DNA of 64,000 nucleotides from Kryptolebias marmoratus (GCF_001649575.2 NC_051436.1:3806167-3870166); one strand, 5' to 3'; shown: positions 45,343 through 57,821, numbered from the stretch's first letter. Numbers and translations: made by a program. Notes: generated from the sequence alone by a model not told the origin.

Positions 45343-47168
45343 TGTTCTCTAAATCTTTAATAATCAGTATTTTTTCCTCTGATGCTTCAGTCTGACAGCT
45401 TTCCTTCCCCACCACACAACATCCTTTCCTCCTCTCGTCCTCCTCTTCTAATCACGCCCCTCTCCTCTCTCCTCCAGCGCCTCCATCTTAGCTCGTCATT
45501 ACCGAAGCGGCTCTCTTTTTGCATGCCGGCGGTGTCGCGGGTGGTCTCAGAATGACATCCCTCTCCTTCAGGCCGTGTGAACGAGATGATCCACCTTCTC
45601 GCGGCCTCCCCGCCGCCGTCCTCTCACCTCCCCGCCACCTTTCTGCACACTTCCACTTACATAAAGGAGTCAATTTGTCAGAGATGTCAGGGGTGCTAAC
45701 GAATAGCCAGCTCCGTGCCATATGCCCGTGTGTGTGTGTGAGCATGTCTTTTCTGTTGCAGTGACTTGGTGTGAAAGTGTGTGTGCCGAGTGTGCTAAAG
45801 AGACAGCAACACGTGTAGCATAAAGTTGTTTCAGGGAGAGGTATGGACTCTGTGGTGTCAAGTGTTTGTGTGTCTTTGTTCAACCTGTAGAGGTGTTAAA
45901 TGAGTTAATTAATACGTGGCAGCTCTGTGCTGGGTCTGACTCGACTTGTGTGTGTGTGTGTGTGTGTTAGGGCTCCTCTTCATCCGGTGCTGCCTGAGGA
46001 GCGCCATGACCGGTCTATTTGACAGGCGTTCCAGTCACAGCGGTTACCCGGTCGCTGCAGTGGCTGGGTCACACAAGTTAATTATTCCCAGTGCTCGGCC
46101 ACCACACTCCATACCAAACACACACACACACACACACACACATGTGCAGTCAGATACAAACATGAAGGAGAAGCACACAAACAGCAAACTGTTCAACCTC
46201 TTTTATGAGTTTTCACCAAAAAAAAGCAGCTTAAAAATAAATATTTTCTTTATAAAATGCTTGTTTTAACAGTTTTCCAGTTTAGTTTTGTGCAGCTACG
46301 TGAGACAGAATGTTACTAATAACTCAAAGAGCAAAAACGGGTTCATTGTTTTGTCCCGTTAGCTCGTTAGACCATTAGCTGTTTAATCTGTCTCTGAAAT
46401 CTACCAGAAACATTTGAGCCAATTTACAGAAGGGATCAAACAAAGTGCAGCTTTGCAAACGTATCACAGATTATAAATATTTAAAATAAATTGTTCTGAA
46501 ATATATATTTTTATTTATTTTTTGACAACAATAAGAATTAGAAGTAAAGGCGTTTAAGGAAATAAAGGGCTCTGCTTTTATTTGAGTGCAGTCAGTGTTA
46601 ATTGTTCAACAAACTGGACCCATTTTTATTCGCTCCAATAATATCCACAATTATAGAAGAACTCCTTAAAGGCTGCACAGCTCAGTGTTTGCATTTTTAT
46701 CAACAACTTTGGTCTTTTCTCTTGTCATCATAAATAAAAAGTCCACCACTGACGAGACAGCTAATATGTTATATACTTATATAACAGTACTGAGGTCTTA
46801 TTTTTATTCTTCAAGTGGGTTTTGCAGCTCTGGACAAATTTTAATCAGTGATTTATATTGTAACAGTTACAGTGCCCTGCTTTACATTCACATTTCCTAT
46901 TATTACCTTGGTTTTCAAGTGACCTCTTGACCTTTATTTCAAAGTCACAAGACCTCCTAAGTACTGTTCAGCATCACATTTAGATGGTACCGATATTCCA
47001 ACAGCCGATGGGCGACAGGACAGAATAATCCAATGTGAAAACCGACGCATGCATGCAGGAAAAGCATGCAAACTTCTTTTAACGATGCAACAGCGCTAAG
47101 ATCTGTGTTTCTGTGCTGCCTGGAAAGACCAGTGGCTGAAAACGCCGTTTGGAGACACCTTCCATTTG
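45343..47168. other. Unassigned stretch with microsatellites
   Basis: Short (TG)n at 45728-45740 and 45949-45967, and (CA)n at 46119-46141. 45440-45720 is pyrimidine-rich then CpG-containing. No gene recognised. Confidence 0.45.
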
Positions 47169-47176
47169 TTGGTTTC

Positions 47177-47723
47177 CAGTGGTGGACAGTAACGAAGTAC
47201 ATTTGCTTGATTACTGTACTTAAGTACATTTTTTGAGAATCTTTACTTTACTTGAGTAATTTTCTTGGGGGAAACTTATAGCTTTCACTCCACTACATTT
47301 CAAAATCAAATATTGTACTTTTGACTGCACTACATATCCAGGAAGCTGATAAATTCAACCTTAAACCTCTGTTCCATAGTGAAATAATCTCTGGTTTGGT
47401 GTTTTTAGACAATAAATCCTTATTTTTTGTGGCATTTTTCTGCTGAAGTTCTTTCCAGGTGGTGCAGAAGTTGCAGCAGAGTGTTTCTACGCGTCGATAC
47501 ATCAGGTGGTTTCTGAAAGTTACACGGTTCTGCAAAATTACTGATATTAGAAAATTTTATTTGTATTTTTGAATACTTAAGTATTTTTAAAAGTGAGTAC
47601 TTCAGTACTTTAACTTGAGTACATTTTTCCCATAGCAACTTTTACTTGTAGTTGAGTAAGATTTGACCATGAGTATCAGTACTTTTACTTAAGTACTATA
47701 GTTGAGTACTTTGTCCTCCACTG
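47177..47723. mobile_element. hAT-type element with GTACTTAAGTAC motifs
   Basis: The left end is CAGTGGTGGACAGTAACGAA and the right end TACTTTGTCCTCCACTG. The arms are full of ACTTAAGTAC-type palindromes. The flanking 8-mers ttggtttc and gctgtttc match at 5 of 8. I recognise it as a widespread fish hAT family. No transposase. Confidence 0.85.
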
Positions 47724-47731
47724 GCTGTTTC

Positions 47732-48873
47732 CAGAGCAATCTGCTTGTTTAAAACTTTCTGGACGCCCTGCTTCTTCACCCCGTCTCTGAAACATAAAAA
47801 CATAAAACAATGGGACGCTGTAGCCCTCGGTGAAACAGTGAAATAGACCCAATTATATGGATTCTTACGCTTAAATATGGATGAAAGGGGCTAATGTGAG
47901 GACAGCTTGTTGGTAATCAAAGCCTAGTAATGTATTAATTACAATAAATCACATTATTTAGCATTTTAATTAGGCTGATTTTCCCTTTAACCTTTACAAA
48001 TGCAGATTCTTCTTATAATAAGGCATATGCTGGCATTATTGAAAGGGAAAATTGTGTTGTTGTCTGTATAATATAATAATTAATATGATTGATATTGAAA
48101 TGTCTTCAGTGATTTATTTTTGCTGCATTTAACTTGAAACATCTTCATATTATTTGCATTACTTTCCGTCTTGGGAGTTATCGCTCCGGTCCAGCCGCAC
48201 TTTTCGGCTCCTGTAATCATTTTTGTCCTGAATATCATGCTAATCCCTGTTATCTGGCTTAATGCTATACCAGTTAACTCATTCAACTTATGTCAAAGAC
48301 GTATTGTTTCCCAGGAGGAGGGGAACCGAAAGTGTTGCTATCTCCTTTCAAACGAACATAATGGCGGAAAAGGAGACTGAAAAGCTGAGTGGCTGAGATA
48401 AAACCGTCACATAAATGACCAGTTTTAGCGAGGGTTTTGCTTCGAGAAGTGAGCTCTTTCTCAAAACGAGTGAATTCTCATGATTTAAAAGGAAACAAAA
48501 GCTGTTAAGTTGTATTTTTATGGTGTTTTGATAAGGAGCTGATTACCACTAATGGCAAATGTTTGACATGGGTTATATCTTTACCTTTTTTTTTTTTCTA
48601 CCTTGAAGAATTGCCGTATCCGTTCTTTACAACACTACATATTGGAGTTTAAAGATGGGGAAAGTGCATTATAATGTATTATCAGCTTTTTATTTACCAC
48701 CAGGCAACATTTCTTTTTATTTTGAAATCATAAACCAAAGCATCTTTGGTTTATTGGGAACTAAACAGTCACAGTTTGTGTTTATTGCTGATTAAATAAT
48801 ACACTTAGTTCAGTTTTCTTAGGGTAAGTTTAAAGATGTAGTTGATTGAGTTAAGTTCTTATTTTAATTCTTT
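47732..48873. other. Unassigned stretch
   Basis: AT-rich; no gene or repeat recognised. Confidence 0.45.
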
Positions 48874-49175
48874 TGTCATCATCGCTACTAGATGCCATCA
48901 ATAGTTCATGATAAAAACGAAAATTTATTTAAAAAAATAAAAGAAATGACAAAACAAAAATCAAAACTGAACCTAACAAAAACCCCAAAGCAATACAAAA
49001 AGGCGAGGCGAGGCAAGGGACGAGAAGAATGCGAGACTAGAGACAATGGACCGGCGAGGAAGTAGAGAAAGCGACCAGGTTTTAAAGCTGAGGGTAATTA
49101 GGGGAAGTGGGCACAGGTGAGTGATTATAACTAGGGACAGGTGAAGATGGGCGTGGCAGGAAGAAGAGATAAACA

Positions 49176-49728
49176 ATTCTATTAGAAATATTTCATTCAT
49201 GGATTCCAGCACATATTGGAGTTGATGGAAATGAGAGGGCAGATAAAATGGCAAAGAGGGAAATTCAAAATACTATTAGTCTTACAGTTAAAACAAGTAA
49301 ATCTGAGGGAAAGAGTATAGTTAAACAAAAACTGATGGAAGAATGGCAAAAAAGGTGGGATGGAGGAAGAACAGGAAGATGGTTTTATAAAATTTAGAAG
49401 ATGGTAGGAGAAAAAAGAAATAGAAAGGAGGAAAGAGTGATAGCAAGGTTGAGATTCGGACATTGTACACTTTTTAAAATACAAAAGCATAATACTGGCA
49501 AATGTGATTATTGTGGAAAACACGAAACCATAGAGCATGTTATATTAGAATGTCATAAATATGGAAAAGAACGAAGATATATGAGGAGAGAGTTTGGAAA
49601 AATTAAGGAAAAGGTTCATTTACCAGATATTTTGAGGAAGAATTTTGGGGGTAAATATATTAAAATAGTTATTCGATTTTTAAAGAAAACTAAATTATTT
49701 CATAGAATTTGATTGTAGTAGGTGTGTA

Positions 49729-49773
<45 letters not shown>

Positions 49774-49870
49774 CATCACAAACCACACTCCATACCAGTA
49801 AGTGGCGGTAATGCTACTAAAAGTTTGTTGCCAACCGCCAGAAAAAACCAAGAAGAAGAAGAAGAAGATA
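49176..49870 (+). mobile_element. I-clade LINE 3' fragment (RNase H and zinc-knuckle end)
   Basis: From 49200 one frame reads WIPAHIGVDGNERADKMAK, an RNase H C-terminal motif. It has one in-frame stop at 49395-49397, then continues with CDYCGKHETIEHVILEC, a Cys/His motif typical of fish I/Nimbus-like LINE ends, to a stop near 49712. An (AT)n run follows, then the hairpin 'gtggcggtaatgc' with 'gccaaccgcc', and a (GAA)n tail. An exact 11-bp duplication AGAGATAAACA flanks it (49165-49175 and 49871-49881). 5'-truncated; one in-frame stop. Confidence 0.9.
49734..49770. repeat. (AT)n microsatellite in LINE 3' end
   Basis: About 18 AT units inside the LINE's 3' non-coding end. Confidence 0.95.
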
Positions 49871-50070
49871 AGAGATAAACAGAGGAGAAGTGGATGATGA
49901 CAGAACAAAGACAAAACATGAAAACAATAACCCTAAATACAAAAGAAACCTCGAAAAAACAAAAAACAAAACCCAAACCCTGACATCCGTTAGTAATCAG
50001 CACACCTGATGACTATCACCAGCCTCTCTCCTCCACTATGTGTAGTCTTAATTTAATTATTTGTCAAATC

Positions 50071-50446
50071 TGTCAGGGTGTGGGGAAACAGAGACGAACC
50101 CAGAGTGCAGACTCATTTTAAAGAAAACTAATTTATAAAAAAATAAATAAACAAAAACAAAAAAGGCTGACGTGGCAGCAAAAACTGAAACTGAGTACAA
50201 ACATAAATAAACAAAAGCGTGGAGCGAAAAAGCATGGAGCAAGACAAAAACAGCAGGGAACCAAGAGCAATGAGCCAGCGGAGTGTTGGAGGAGATGACC
50301 GGGTTTTTAAAACACAGGAGGTGATTCGGAAAGTGGGCACAGGTGGAACGATTACCAGAACGAAAAACAGGAAGAACAAGAACTAAACTGAACAATGACT
50401 CAAACAGAAACAAGATAATAATAAAAGCAAAAACCCAAATCCCACA
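50071..50446 (-). mobile_element. Solo LTR of the TGT...ACA family, exact 5-bp duplication
   Basis: It starts TGTCAGGGTGTGG and ends AAACCCAAATCCCACA. An exact duplication AAATC flanks it (50066-50070 and 50447-50451). It is in the same orientation as the LTR 86 bp to its left, but its own duplication shows a separate insertion. The poly(A) signal lies on the minus strand. Confidence 0.9.
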
Positions 50447-50451
50447 AAATC

Positions 50452-51986
50452 ATCTGTTTTTATTCATTAATTTTGCCATTTGTTAGTTTTTCCGTTTGTT
50501 GTTAAAATATTTTGCTGATTGTCCTCCTTCGGGTCTCAGAAACAAACCATTTCTCCTCGACCTTAACGGATAAACTCTTCTCATCGTGTCCGCTTTATTC
50601 TAACGTACTGGATCGAATAAAAGCAAAATGATTTTTGAATATTCAACGACTTGTTTGCCATTTCTCACCAGATTTAAATCAGATGTGTGGAAAAACCAGC
50701 AGATATTTAAGCCTAAATGTGAGACGTTTGGGATGTGTTTGCATTGATTGTTGTCGTTTTCTTCACTTCTGCGTAACAAGCCATCACCACCTGACGAAGT
50801 GTTATCATCACCTGTCTATTTTCTGGCTGACGTCTGGACGCTTCTCGTCACGTGAATAGAAAGCTTCGTGTTCATGTACGCGCCACTCACGACTGGGTTT
50901 GCTGACCTGAAAAAGAAATCAATCACAACGCAAAACAAGCTAAAAGATTAGCTGAAGCTTATTTTATCTTCTGGTTCCCTCTCATCGTGGATCGTTTGAT
51001 CGGGTCAGACTTAATTGTGACCTCTGATCAAATAATCCAGAAAAACGCCGAATGACAAAGATCTGAAGATTCTCAAATGATGTTATTTCCTTGCCAGCAC
51101 ACAGGCTGGATTAATGCAAGTAGGTTTTTCATGCGGAGCTAAAATTAAACAACCTTCATGTCTGCCAGAAAATTATGTTAAAATTTAAATCAAAACAAGC
51201 TCAAGAGCTCCAGCAGTGTCAGATGTCATGTATGGGTGAGATATGAACACTTCAGGTCTGATTTGTTGTGTGAGTGTTAAGATAACACGTTAATTTGTGG
51301 TTTTTCTTGATGATTCATGCTTCGCTGCCTTTTATTCCGAGCGGAGCAGCTTTACCTCTCACCTTTCTGATGTCTGGCGCTGTAACTGCACGTTAATTAA
51401 TGCCGCGCTTTACGTGCACACGAGTGGAAACCTCACCGTAACTCATCCTCATGGCTGTGAACACACGTGTGTGTGGGTTGGAGTCTTGGCTGGGAGTCCT
51501 CGGAGCCAGAAGGCAGCCATATGCGAGTGGGTGCGGTCGTGGATGCCGTTTTGTTCGGGATGCCCTGCTGCTCGGGAACCGTCTGAATCACATTATCGGG
51601 CAATTCTCCCAAACGCGATACAGATTGCCATTTTCACTTGATGGACCACGGTGGAGTCGGCGCTAACAGGGGGGGGGGAGCGGAACAAACGAGCGCTGTC
51701 GTGTTTCGGACCACGTCGGGCGAGGGACGTGCAGACGAGCGCCTCGTGTGGCTTCGGGCGGGCCCGCCAGATGCAGCCCGACGGGTGGATCAGGAGGCAG
51801 GCGGGGAGGAAAATGTTCAAACGTGGTGTGATTAGCGCTGAATGTTTTGGCAGGTTCCTCAGTTTGGCACGGCGTGGGAAAGGTGTATTTATAGTGGGCG
51901 CAAAACTAATCAGTTTTATTAAAGCGGCACATGTGATGCCATTTTGTTGTCGTTGTTCTGGACCAGATGTAAGCACCTAAAACTAC
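50452..51986. other. Unassigned stretch with CpG-rich block
   Basis: 51640-51810 is CpG-rich with a 10-G run (51670-51679) and phrases such as 'cgtcgggcgagggacgtg'. It could be a small CpG island or regulatory block. Frames crossing it (51593-51980) lack recognisable domains. No gene recognised. Confidence 0.35.
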
Positions 51987-52125
51987 CAGCGGGACATTCC
52001 TGTTCCTGCTGTCCTGCATGTTTTATTTGTTTCTCTGCTGTGACACACCGGATTTGAATGACTAGGTGATTAACGGGCTTCTGCAGAACTTGAAGACCTG
52101 CTGAAGAGCATGGAAACATCTAAAA
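51987..52125. mobile_element. Family C MITE, left portion, cut by a D insertion
   Basis: It starts CAGCGGGACATTCCTG and contains 'gtcctgcatgttttatttg'. It stops at ATCTAAAA (52118-52125), where a D-type element begins. Confidence 0.6.
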
Positions 52126-52348
52126 CACAGGTGTAAAACCATTCCTCGGGGGCCGCTGTCCTGCATGTTTTAGATGTGTTCTTGTTTTAAAACACCTGGT
52201 TTAAATGGATGACTTGTTGCCGTGCTCCTGGAGAACCTGATGATTTGATGAGGAGGTGAACAAACCATTTGAATCAGGTGTGTTGGAGCAGAAAAAACCT
52301 AAAACCTGCAGGATGGTGGTCCTCCAGGACCAGGATTGGACACCCCTG
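52126..52348. mobile_element. Family D MITE nested in family C
   Basis: It starts CACAGGTGTAAAACC and ends CCAGGATTGGACACCCCTG. The flanks atctaaaa and ctgtaaag match at 5 of 8. The right part resembles family C, so the boundary between the two is not certain. Confidence 0.6.
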
Positions 52349-52356
52349 CTGTAAAG

Positions 52357-52974
52357 GAACTGGTGCATGTGCAACAACAGGTCATTTTCATGGGTGGCAG
52401 GAAACTTCTTAGTTAGGCTTCAACAAAATGATTAAACATGTATATTTTTTGCTTAATCTACTTTACACAAAACACAGACTGAGAAAATAGATAAAAAGAT
52501 TTGAAGTAAATCCTAAAAGTTCAAAATAAAATAGACATCTGCCCTTTTTCTTATTGTTTGGAGATATTTCGCGTCTAATCTGAGAAGATTTTTCAGTTTA
52601 AACTAAATCGTGCACCTAAAGACACAGTTTATTGTTTCAACCTTGCGTCCACAGAGAAATGAGGTTTTAGGAAAACAGTTTTCAGAGTGAAAACATCCTA
52701 AAACACCAGCCTTTTGTTTATGCTTAGTCAGCTAACCCTTTGAAACCAAAGATGCAAACAGTCCCATCTCCAACCTAAAGGTCGAGACAAGTAGATTAAT
52801 CAAAACTGCAAAAAAATATGTTAATTTTTTGGTTCTAGTTCCACCAGGTTTTGCATTCAAGTTGATGATTTTCAGAGAAAAATTGTCGCAGATATTTTTT
52901 TCTTTGAAATCGTTCCAAAATGCTACAGCAGCGTTTTTGATGTTTTTGGTGTTTTCATGTAGATGAAGTCATTT
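52357..52974. other. Unassigned stretch
   Basis: Nothing recognised. Confidence 0.45.
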
Positions 52975-52978
52975 TTAA

Positions 52979-53264
52979 CCCTTTCATGCACAAATTATGA
53001 TAACTTCAGCCAGGACTTTATTCCTGTAGTGTTTTTCTTTCTCTTGTGGCATAAAAAAGGGTGAAAAAAAAGACTTATTTTCTTAAATCCATCTTGGGTT
53101 TGAGAAAATTTGTTGCACTTGCAGTGGATAGCCAGTATATTGCATTATCCATTAATGCCCACTTTAGTGGTCTATGCACCGTTAGAATATAAAACCCTAA
53201 ACATATACAAAAAAAAAAGCTTTTAAATAACTGTCCACTGCAGAGACCACTGTGCATGAAAGGG
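52979..53264. mobile_element. piggyBac-like MITE, TTAA duplication
   Basis: The ends CCCTTTCATGCACA and TGTGCATGAAAGGG are perfect inverted repeats, bounded on both sides by TTAA (52975-52978 and 53265-53268). CCC...GGG termini with TTAA are characteristic of piggyBac. At 286 bp it has no transposase. Confidence 0.9.
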
Positions 53265-53268
53265 TTAA

Positions 53269-55439
53269 AAATGGAGCTGTGTTTAAGAGGATATTTTTAG
53301 AAATTGAAGATTGTTTTGGGAAAATCGTCTTTGTGTGGAAAAGTGAGCTGCTCCATTTATGTGAGCTGAACTAATTACTCTTCCTCCTCTTCCTCCTGAG
53401 GGGTTTTAGGGTTTTTGTTCGTCTGGTTGATGAGAGATGTTTTGATCACATGCATGAAGGAACTGACCAGGTATTAGACCCAACGCTGCAAAAGTTGAAA
53501 CTAAAGAACCCAGGTCTTTCTTGTTTTTACCATAGGTTGCTTCCTTCGCTTCTCTCCCAAATAGATCAGCTGACTACGGTTTAAAAGCCTTTATTTAAAA
53601 GAAAGCTAAAAAACCTGAACTTTTATGATTTGGAGAACAGACACGGGAAGCAACAAGCAGAAATAAATGCAGCCAATTCTACATTGTGTACAAAACACAA
53701 CGTAGCTGTGAAAGATTTACAAGTTAAACCTAATGCACTCTTCATGTAATTAAGGGCACAGATGGATTAATAAGAATAAACAGAAGTGTGGGCAGATGGG
53801 CCGAGAACACTGTTTACTAAACTATTCATCATCCAGTGGAGTGAAAATTAAAACACTTTCTTTACTCTTAAAAGCCAGGACAGGAACTTCAACTAATGGC
53901 ACATAAAATAACATGATATGCAGTTTTTTTTTGTTTAATTTAATCAAATGTCTAATGTGAACATAAAGCAGCTGCCCATACAGAGAATTACTCCGACACG
54001 ATGTGAGGCGTTTTCATCTTTCAAGGAAAACGAGACATTTCCACGATGGTGAACTCTGACCTACAGGACATCTTTTAATTGGCCTCATTACCTGGATCAC
54101 TGGGTGAAGTATCGCCGTGCAGTGGCGAAACTTCCCAGTTCCAGTTGAAATAAAGCACATGAATCCCAGCTCTGCAGCCCAGCGAGGCCCAGCGACTCGT
54201 GGCTGATTCTGGTGCTTTGTGGCGAATCGACCACCCTGTCGGAGTGCACTCTGCCCCATTTTCCCCTTCCCTTTTTTTCCATCTGAGTTTCAGCTCCTTT
54301 GCCAACATCCATCTGCACCAAGCTGTTAGTTTGTGAGCAGGTGCTAGCGTGGCCCGGCGGCGCCCACGGGGCTCAGAGGTCGTAGTCGGACGCCAGATGA
54401 GACGCCAGTTTTCGGCTTTCCACTCGATGGTGCCCAGCCTTAATTATTATTGGCTGCTGTAATTAATTACAGAGGCTCAGTGAGGCCGGCAGCCGTAATC
54501 CTGGATCACCCGCTGACTTCTGTGGTGGTATTTGGAATTTCGGACCGTTCCTCAGACCGTATTGCTTTACTTTGACAGGTGTCTCCAACAACTACAGAGA
54601 CATTCAAATGAGCACTTCCTGCTGCTGAATCTTGATTTGGCACAAATCTGTTGGCTAGCATATGATCCAAGGTGAGAACTCCCGATTTATCTTTGATTTT
54701 ACGTCAGATTACTTTACCAATAAATCAAGATGTCAGTTTAAATCGTGCAACTGAAGATGGGAATCAAAGTTTATAGTTAGTGGTTCTTTTGGCCTTAAGG
54801 GACAATTATTCTTGTCAGCAGCTATAAAGATTATGGCTTTATGAGCAGGGGATTTGTCCTCTCCTTGTGGCCAGAGGGCTGCTGCAGCCACATGCTAAAA
54901 GGGCTTTGGATAACACACACTGACGCCAAGATTTAGGAGAAAAGTAGATGAGTATTGAGCACGGAATATAGCTCAGAGAAAATTGCACCCAGGGGAGAGC
55001 GAAAAGAGCGAGCGAGTCCTGAACGGAAGTCAAAACAAAGGAAGGCAGCCAAAAACAATGGCAGCTAGAAGGAAAATGGCATCAGAAACTGATAAGAAAA
55101 AAAAAAAAGAGTAAAGTCCTGCTTGGTGCAGATCTGCAGAAATTTAACCATCATCTTTTAAAAACTGGGTTTATGGTCATTCATTTTTATGACTGCAAAA
55201 GGGATCAAACAAGCTGTCTGATGCATATTTTATGATGCTGTACAGAGCAAGGAAGGGAAAAGAGTGAAAGCCAACAAAACTGGGAGGCTGGGAGGACAAA
55301 AAACAAGTTGGAGTAACCTACTTTTATATCTGACTGCGACTGTGGATGCATACGAAGCTTTACAAGCTGGAAATACAAACACACTAAAACTTTTAATATG
55401 TGCATACAGGAGCACTGATGAATGCCAAAAAAAAATTAA
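53269..55439. other. Unassigned stretch
   Basis: 54110-54550 is of mixed composition and contains TGTAATTAATTACA (54459-54472), a homeodomain-type palindrome. It may be conserved non-coding DNA, on weak grounds. No gene recognised. Confidence 0.35.
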
Positions 55440-56030
55440 ATCACCTGCAGCCTTTCATGCCAGAGGTTTAAATTCATGTCATTTTATGTTGGGAAATAAG
55501 AGCTGCAGCTCGTGGTATTGCCAGATGTTGCACTCAGAGTACGTGTTGTGGGTAACTCTCAGCTACTACAGCACCAAATTTTATCTTAATATCTCAAAAA
55601 TTGAGTTATTGCCATTTAAATGTTGGCTAATCCCAATTAGTCGTGGCAGCTATCTGTAAAAGTGAATCATGTACACGTACTTTAAATTATTATTTCCTTT
55701 AAGTTTCATTGAAATCTGTTCAGTGGTTCATGAGATTTTTTATTTTTGCCAGCAAACAGAGTTAACACTTTTACTTTTAGCTTATTTGTTGCACAATCTG
55801 TTACCACACCAAATTATACGTCCATATCTGTAAACTTGATTGAGTTTTAGCATTTTCTTGTGGTTTTTAAGGTCAGTTGGTTGTGCAGGCCATCTTGAAT
55901 TTGGTGGACTTCAAATGTTAATGATTATTTTCTGCAAGTTTCCTTAAAACCGTGTCCAGTGGTTCATGAGATATTTTGCTTGCAGATGCACAAATGCACA
56001 CACACACACGAAAAAAAAAAGAAAAAAAGA
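55440..56030 (+). repeat. Family G copy 6
   Basis: It includes 'ctactacagcaccaaatttt', 'ttcattgaaatctgttcagt' and 'ccagtggttcatgagatatt'. Two similar units follow one another (55500-55740 and 55795-55990). Confidence 0.6.
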
Positions 56031-57266
56031 TTATGCACGCCTTTGCCTTGTGGGATTGGGAGATTCAAAACATAAATAAATTAAAAAATGGTAATCTAAG
56101 ATGAATCTGAGACTCCTGACTTCTTGCCTCCAAGGCTCGGGTGTGATGTCCTCAAACACCAATTGGAACAAAAATCTCAGACCTTCCCCTCCTCGTGTCT
56201 CACTCTTCAGTTCTTCAAGTCTCCTCTCTGTCTTCGATGGCACCTCGTTATTTTTTGTGGGGGGGCGCAGAGGGGCAGAAGGCTCCCTGCTCCTTAGGAG
56301 CAGAAATGGAGAGAAAAGAGAGCAACTAAGAAAAAAAAAGGGAGAGAAAGAGAGTGGATGTGGTGACAGTATTTGGTATCCCGCCGCGCTGCACCACACA
56401 GCCAAGATACTTCAAACATGCCACTCACTCACTCTTCCACACACACACACACACACGCTCAGATTGAAGTGTAGCGGCAGCAGAGGAGGGATGAAGAAGG
56501 AGGAATGGGGACAAAGAGTGGGAACAGATTATAGGAGTCACATTGCAGCAGCAAGGCAACGATTCAGCAGGAGAGAAAGTGTCAGAAGAAGAAAGAAAAA
56601 TCTGTGAGCCAGAAGCGGGAACAGACAGGAACTTCTGGCAGGCACACTTTTCGCCCGTGAGACCTGCGGTAACTGAAGAGATGCCTCTGTTAGACCTGAT
56701 TCAGTCATTCATGGTTGTAGGTGCTTAGGTTTCATCCTCAGACACACAAACAATCGAAGCAAAAGCCTCTGTTCGAGTTTGTCGGTAAATTATTAGATTT
56801 CTCTCCGAATGTCCAACCACTTCGTCCCATGATTCCATTCTGTTGTTCGCAAACATAAAACCAACCGGCAGCAATTTATGCTCATCACAATGCACGCTTA
56901 TTTCACCCTTTAGTTGCGCAGGGCTAATAGCACAATAAGTGTCTGCACAACAAACTGTTTAAAAGCAGAGTAATCCGTCTTAACGAGCGCTAACCTCAGC
57001 TACTTCTTTATGATTTAGGATTGTTGCCTGGCTCGTGTTTCTGCTTAAAACGTGGCTGCGTTTGTACTGTTGGGACTCGCGGTGAAAAAAAGTTTGCTCG
57101 CCTTTTCTGCAGCGGAAAAACCCAATAATGAACTGGAGACGTGCTGCTACTAATCCTGCCATCCGAGGAGCTTTATGTTCCTTTATTTTTACCGTTCGGA
57201 TGGATTGAGGGGGTTGAGATGCACTTTTTGAGACAGTAAGGCTGACCTCATCTGTGGCCCTAGTTT
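56031..57266. other. Unassigned stretch
   Basis: A (CA)n run lies at 56437-56454. Frames through 56101-56607 are low-complexity read-throughs. No gene recognised. Confidence 0.45.
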
Positions 57267-57276
57267 CCACTTTATA

Positions 57277-57812
57277 TCCATCCATCCATCCATCCATCCA
57301 TCCATCCATCCATCCATCCATCTTCTTCCTCTTATCTGGGGTCGGGTCGCGGGGGCAGCAGCCTAAGCAGGGAGACCCAGACTTCCCTCTCCCCAGCCAC
57401 TTGGGCCAGCTCCTCCAGGGGAATCCCAAGGCGTTCCCAGGCCAGCTGAGAAACATAGTCCCTCCAGCGTGTCCTGGGTCTCCCTCTGGGCCTCCTCCCG
57501 GTGGGACGTCACCAGGAGGCATCCTCACCAGATGCCCGAGCCACCTCAGCTGGCTCCTCTGGACGTGGAGGAGCAGCGGCTCTACTCTGAGTCCCTTCCG
57601 GATGACCGAGCTTCTCACCCGATCTCTAAGGGAGAGCCCAGACACCCTGCGGAGGAAACTCATTTCAGCCGCTTGTATTTGCGATCTCGTTCTTTCGGTC
57701 ACTACCCAAAGCTCGTGACCATAGATGAGGGTAGGAACGTAGATCGACCGGTAAATCGAGAGCTTCGCCTTTTGGCTCAGCTCTCTCTTCACCACGACAG
57801 ATCGGTCCGGTA
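57277..57812 (-). mobile_element. 5'-truncated LINE stub, copy 2
   Basis: The minus strand reads VKRELSQKAKLSIYRSIYVP, YGHELWVVTERTRSQIQAAE, QLRWLGHLVRMPPG, and ends in a (GGAT)n tail (57277-57320). An exact 9-bp duplication CACTTTATA flanks it (57268-57276 and 57813-57821). It lacks the TIR element found in copy 1, so it gives that element's empty site. Only the final ~536 bp of the LINE is present. Confidence 0.85.
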
Positions 57813-57821
57813 CACTTTATA

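Larger units (their letters stand above)
48912..49985 (-). mobile_element. LTR of the TGT...ACA family, split by a LINE
   Basis: The two halves (about 48912-49175 and 49871-49985) match the LTR at 61598 in reverse: 'ggaagtgggcacaggtgag' and 'acaaaacccaaaccctgaca'. The end distal to 49985 has decayed and its boundary is uncertain; I found no matching 5-bp duplication. An I-clade LINE fragment interrupts it. Confidence 0.75.

Noticed and set aside
45488..45883. 131-codon minus-strand open frame
   Set aside because: Composition is biased, it overlaps microsatellites and I see no domain; treated as chance.
51593..51980. Overlapping open frames in the CpG-rich block as a gene
   Set aside because: Open frames on both strands are expected in GC-rich DNA with few stop codons; no domain or splice context.
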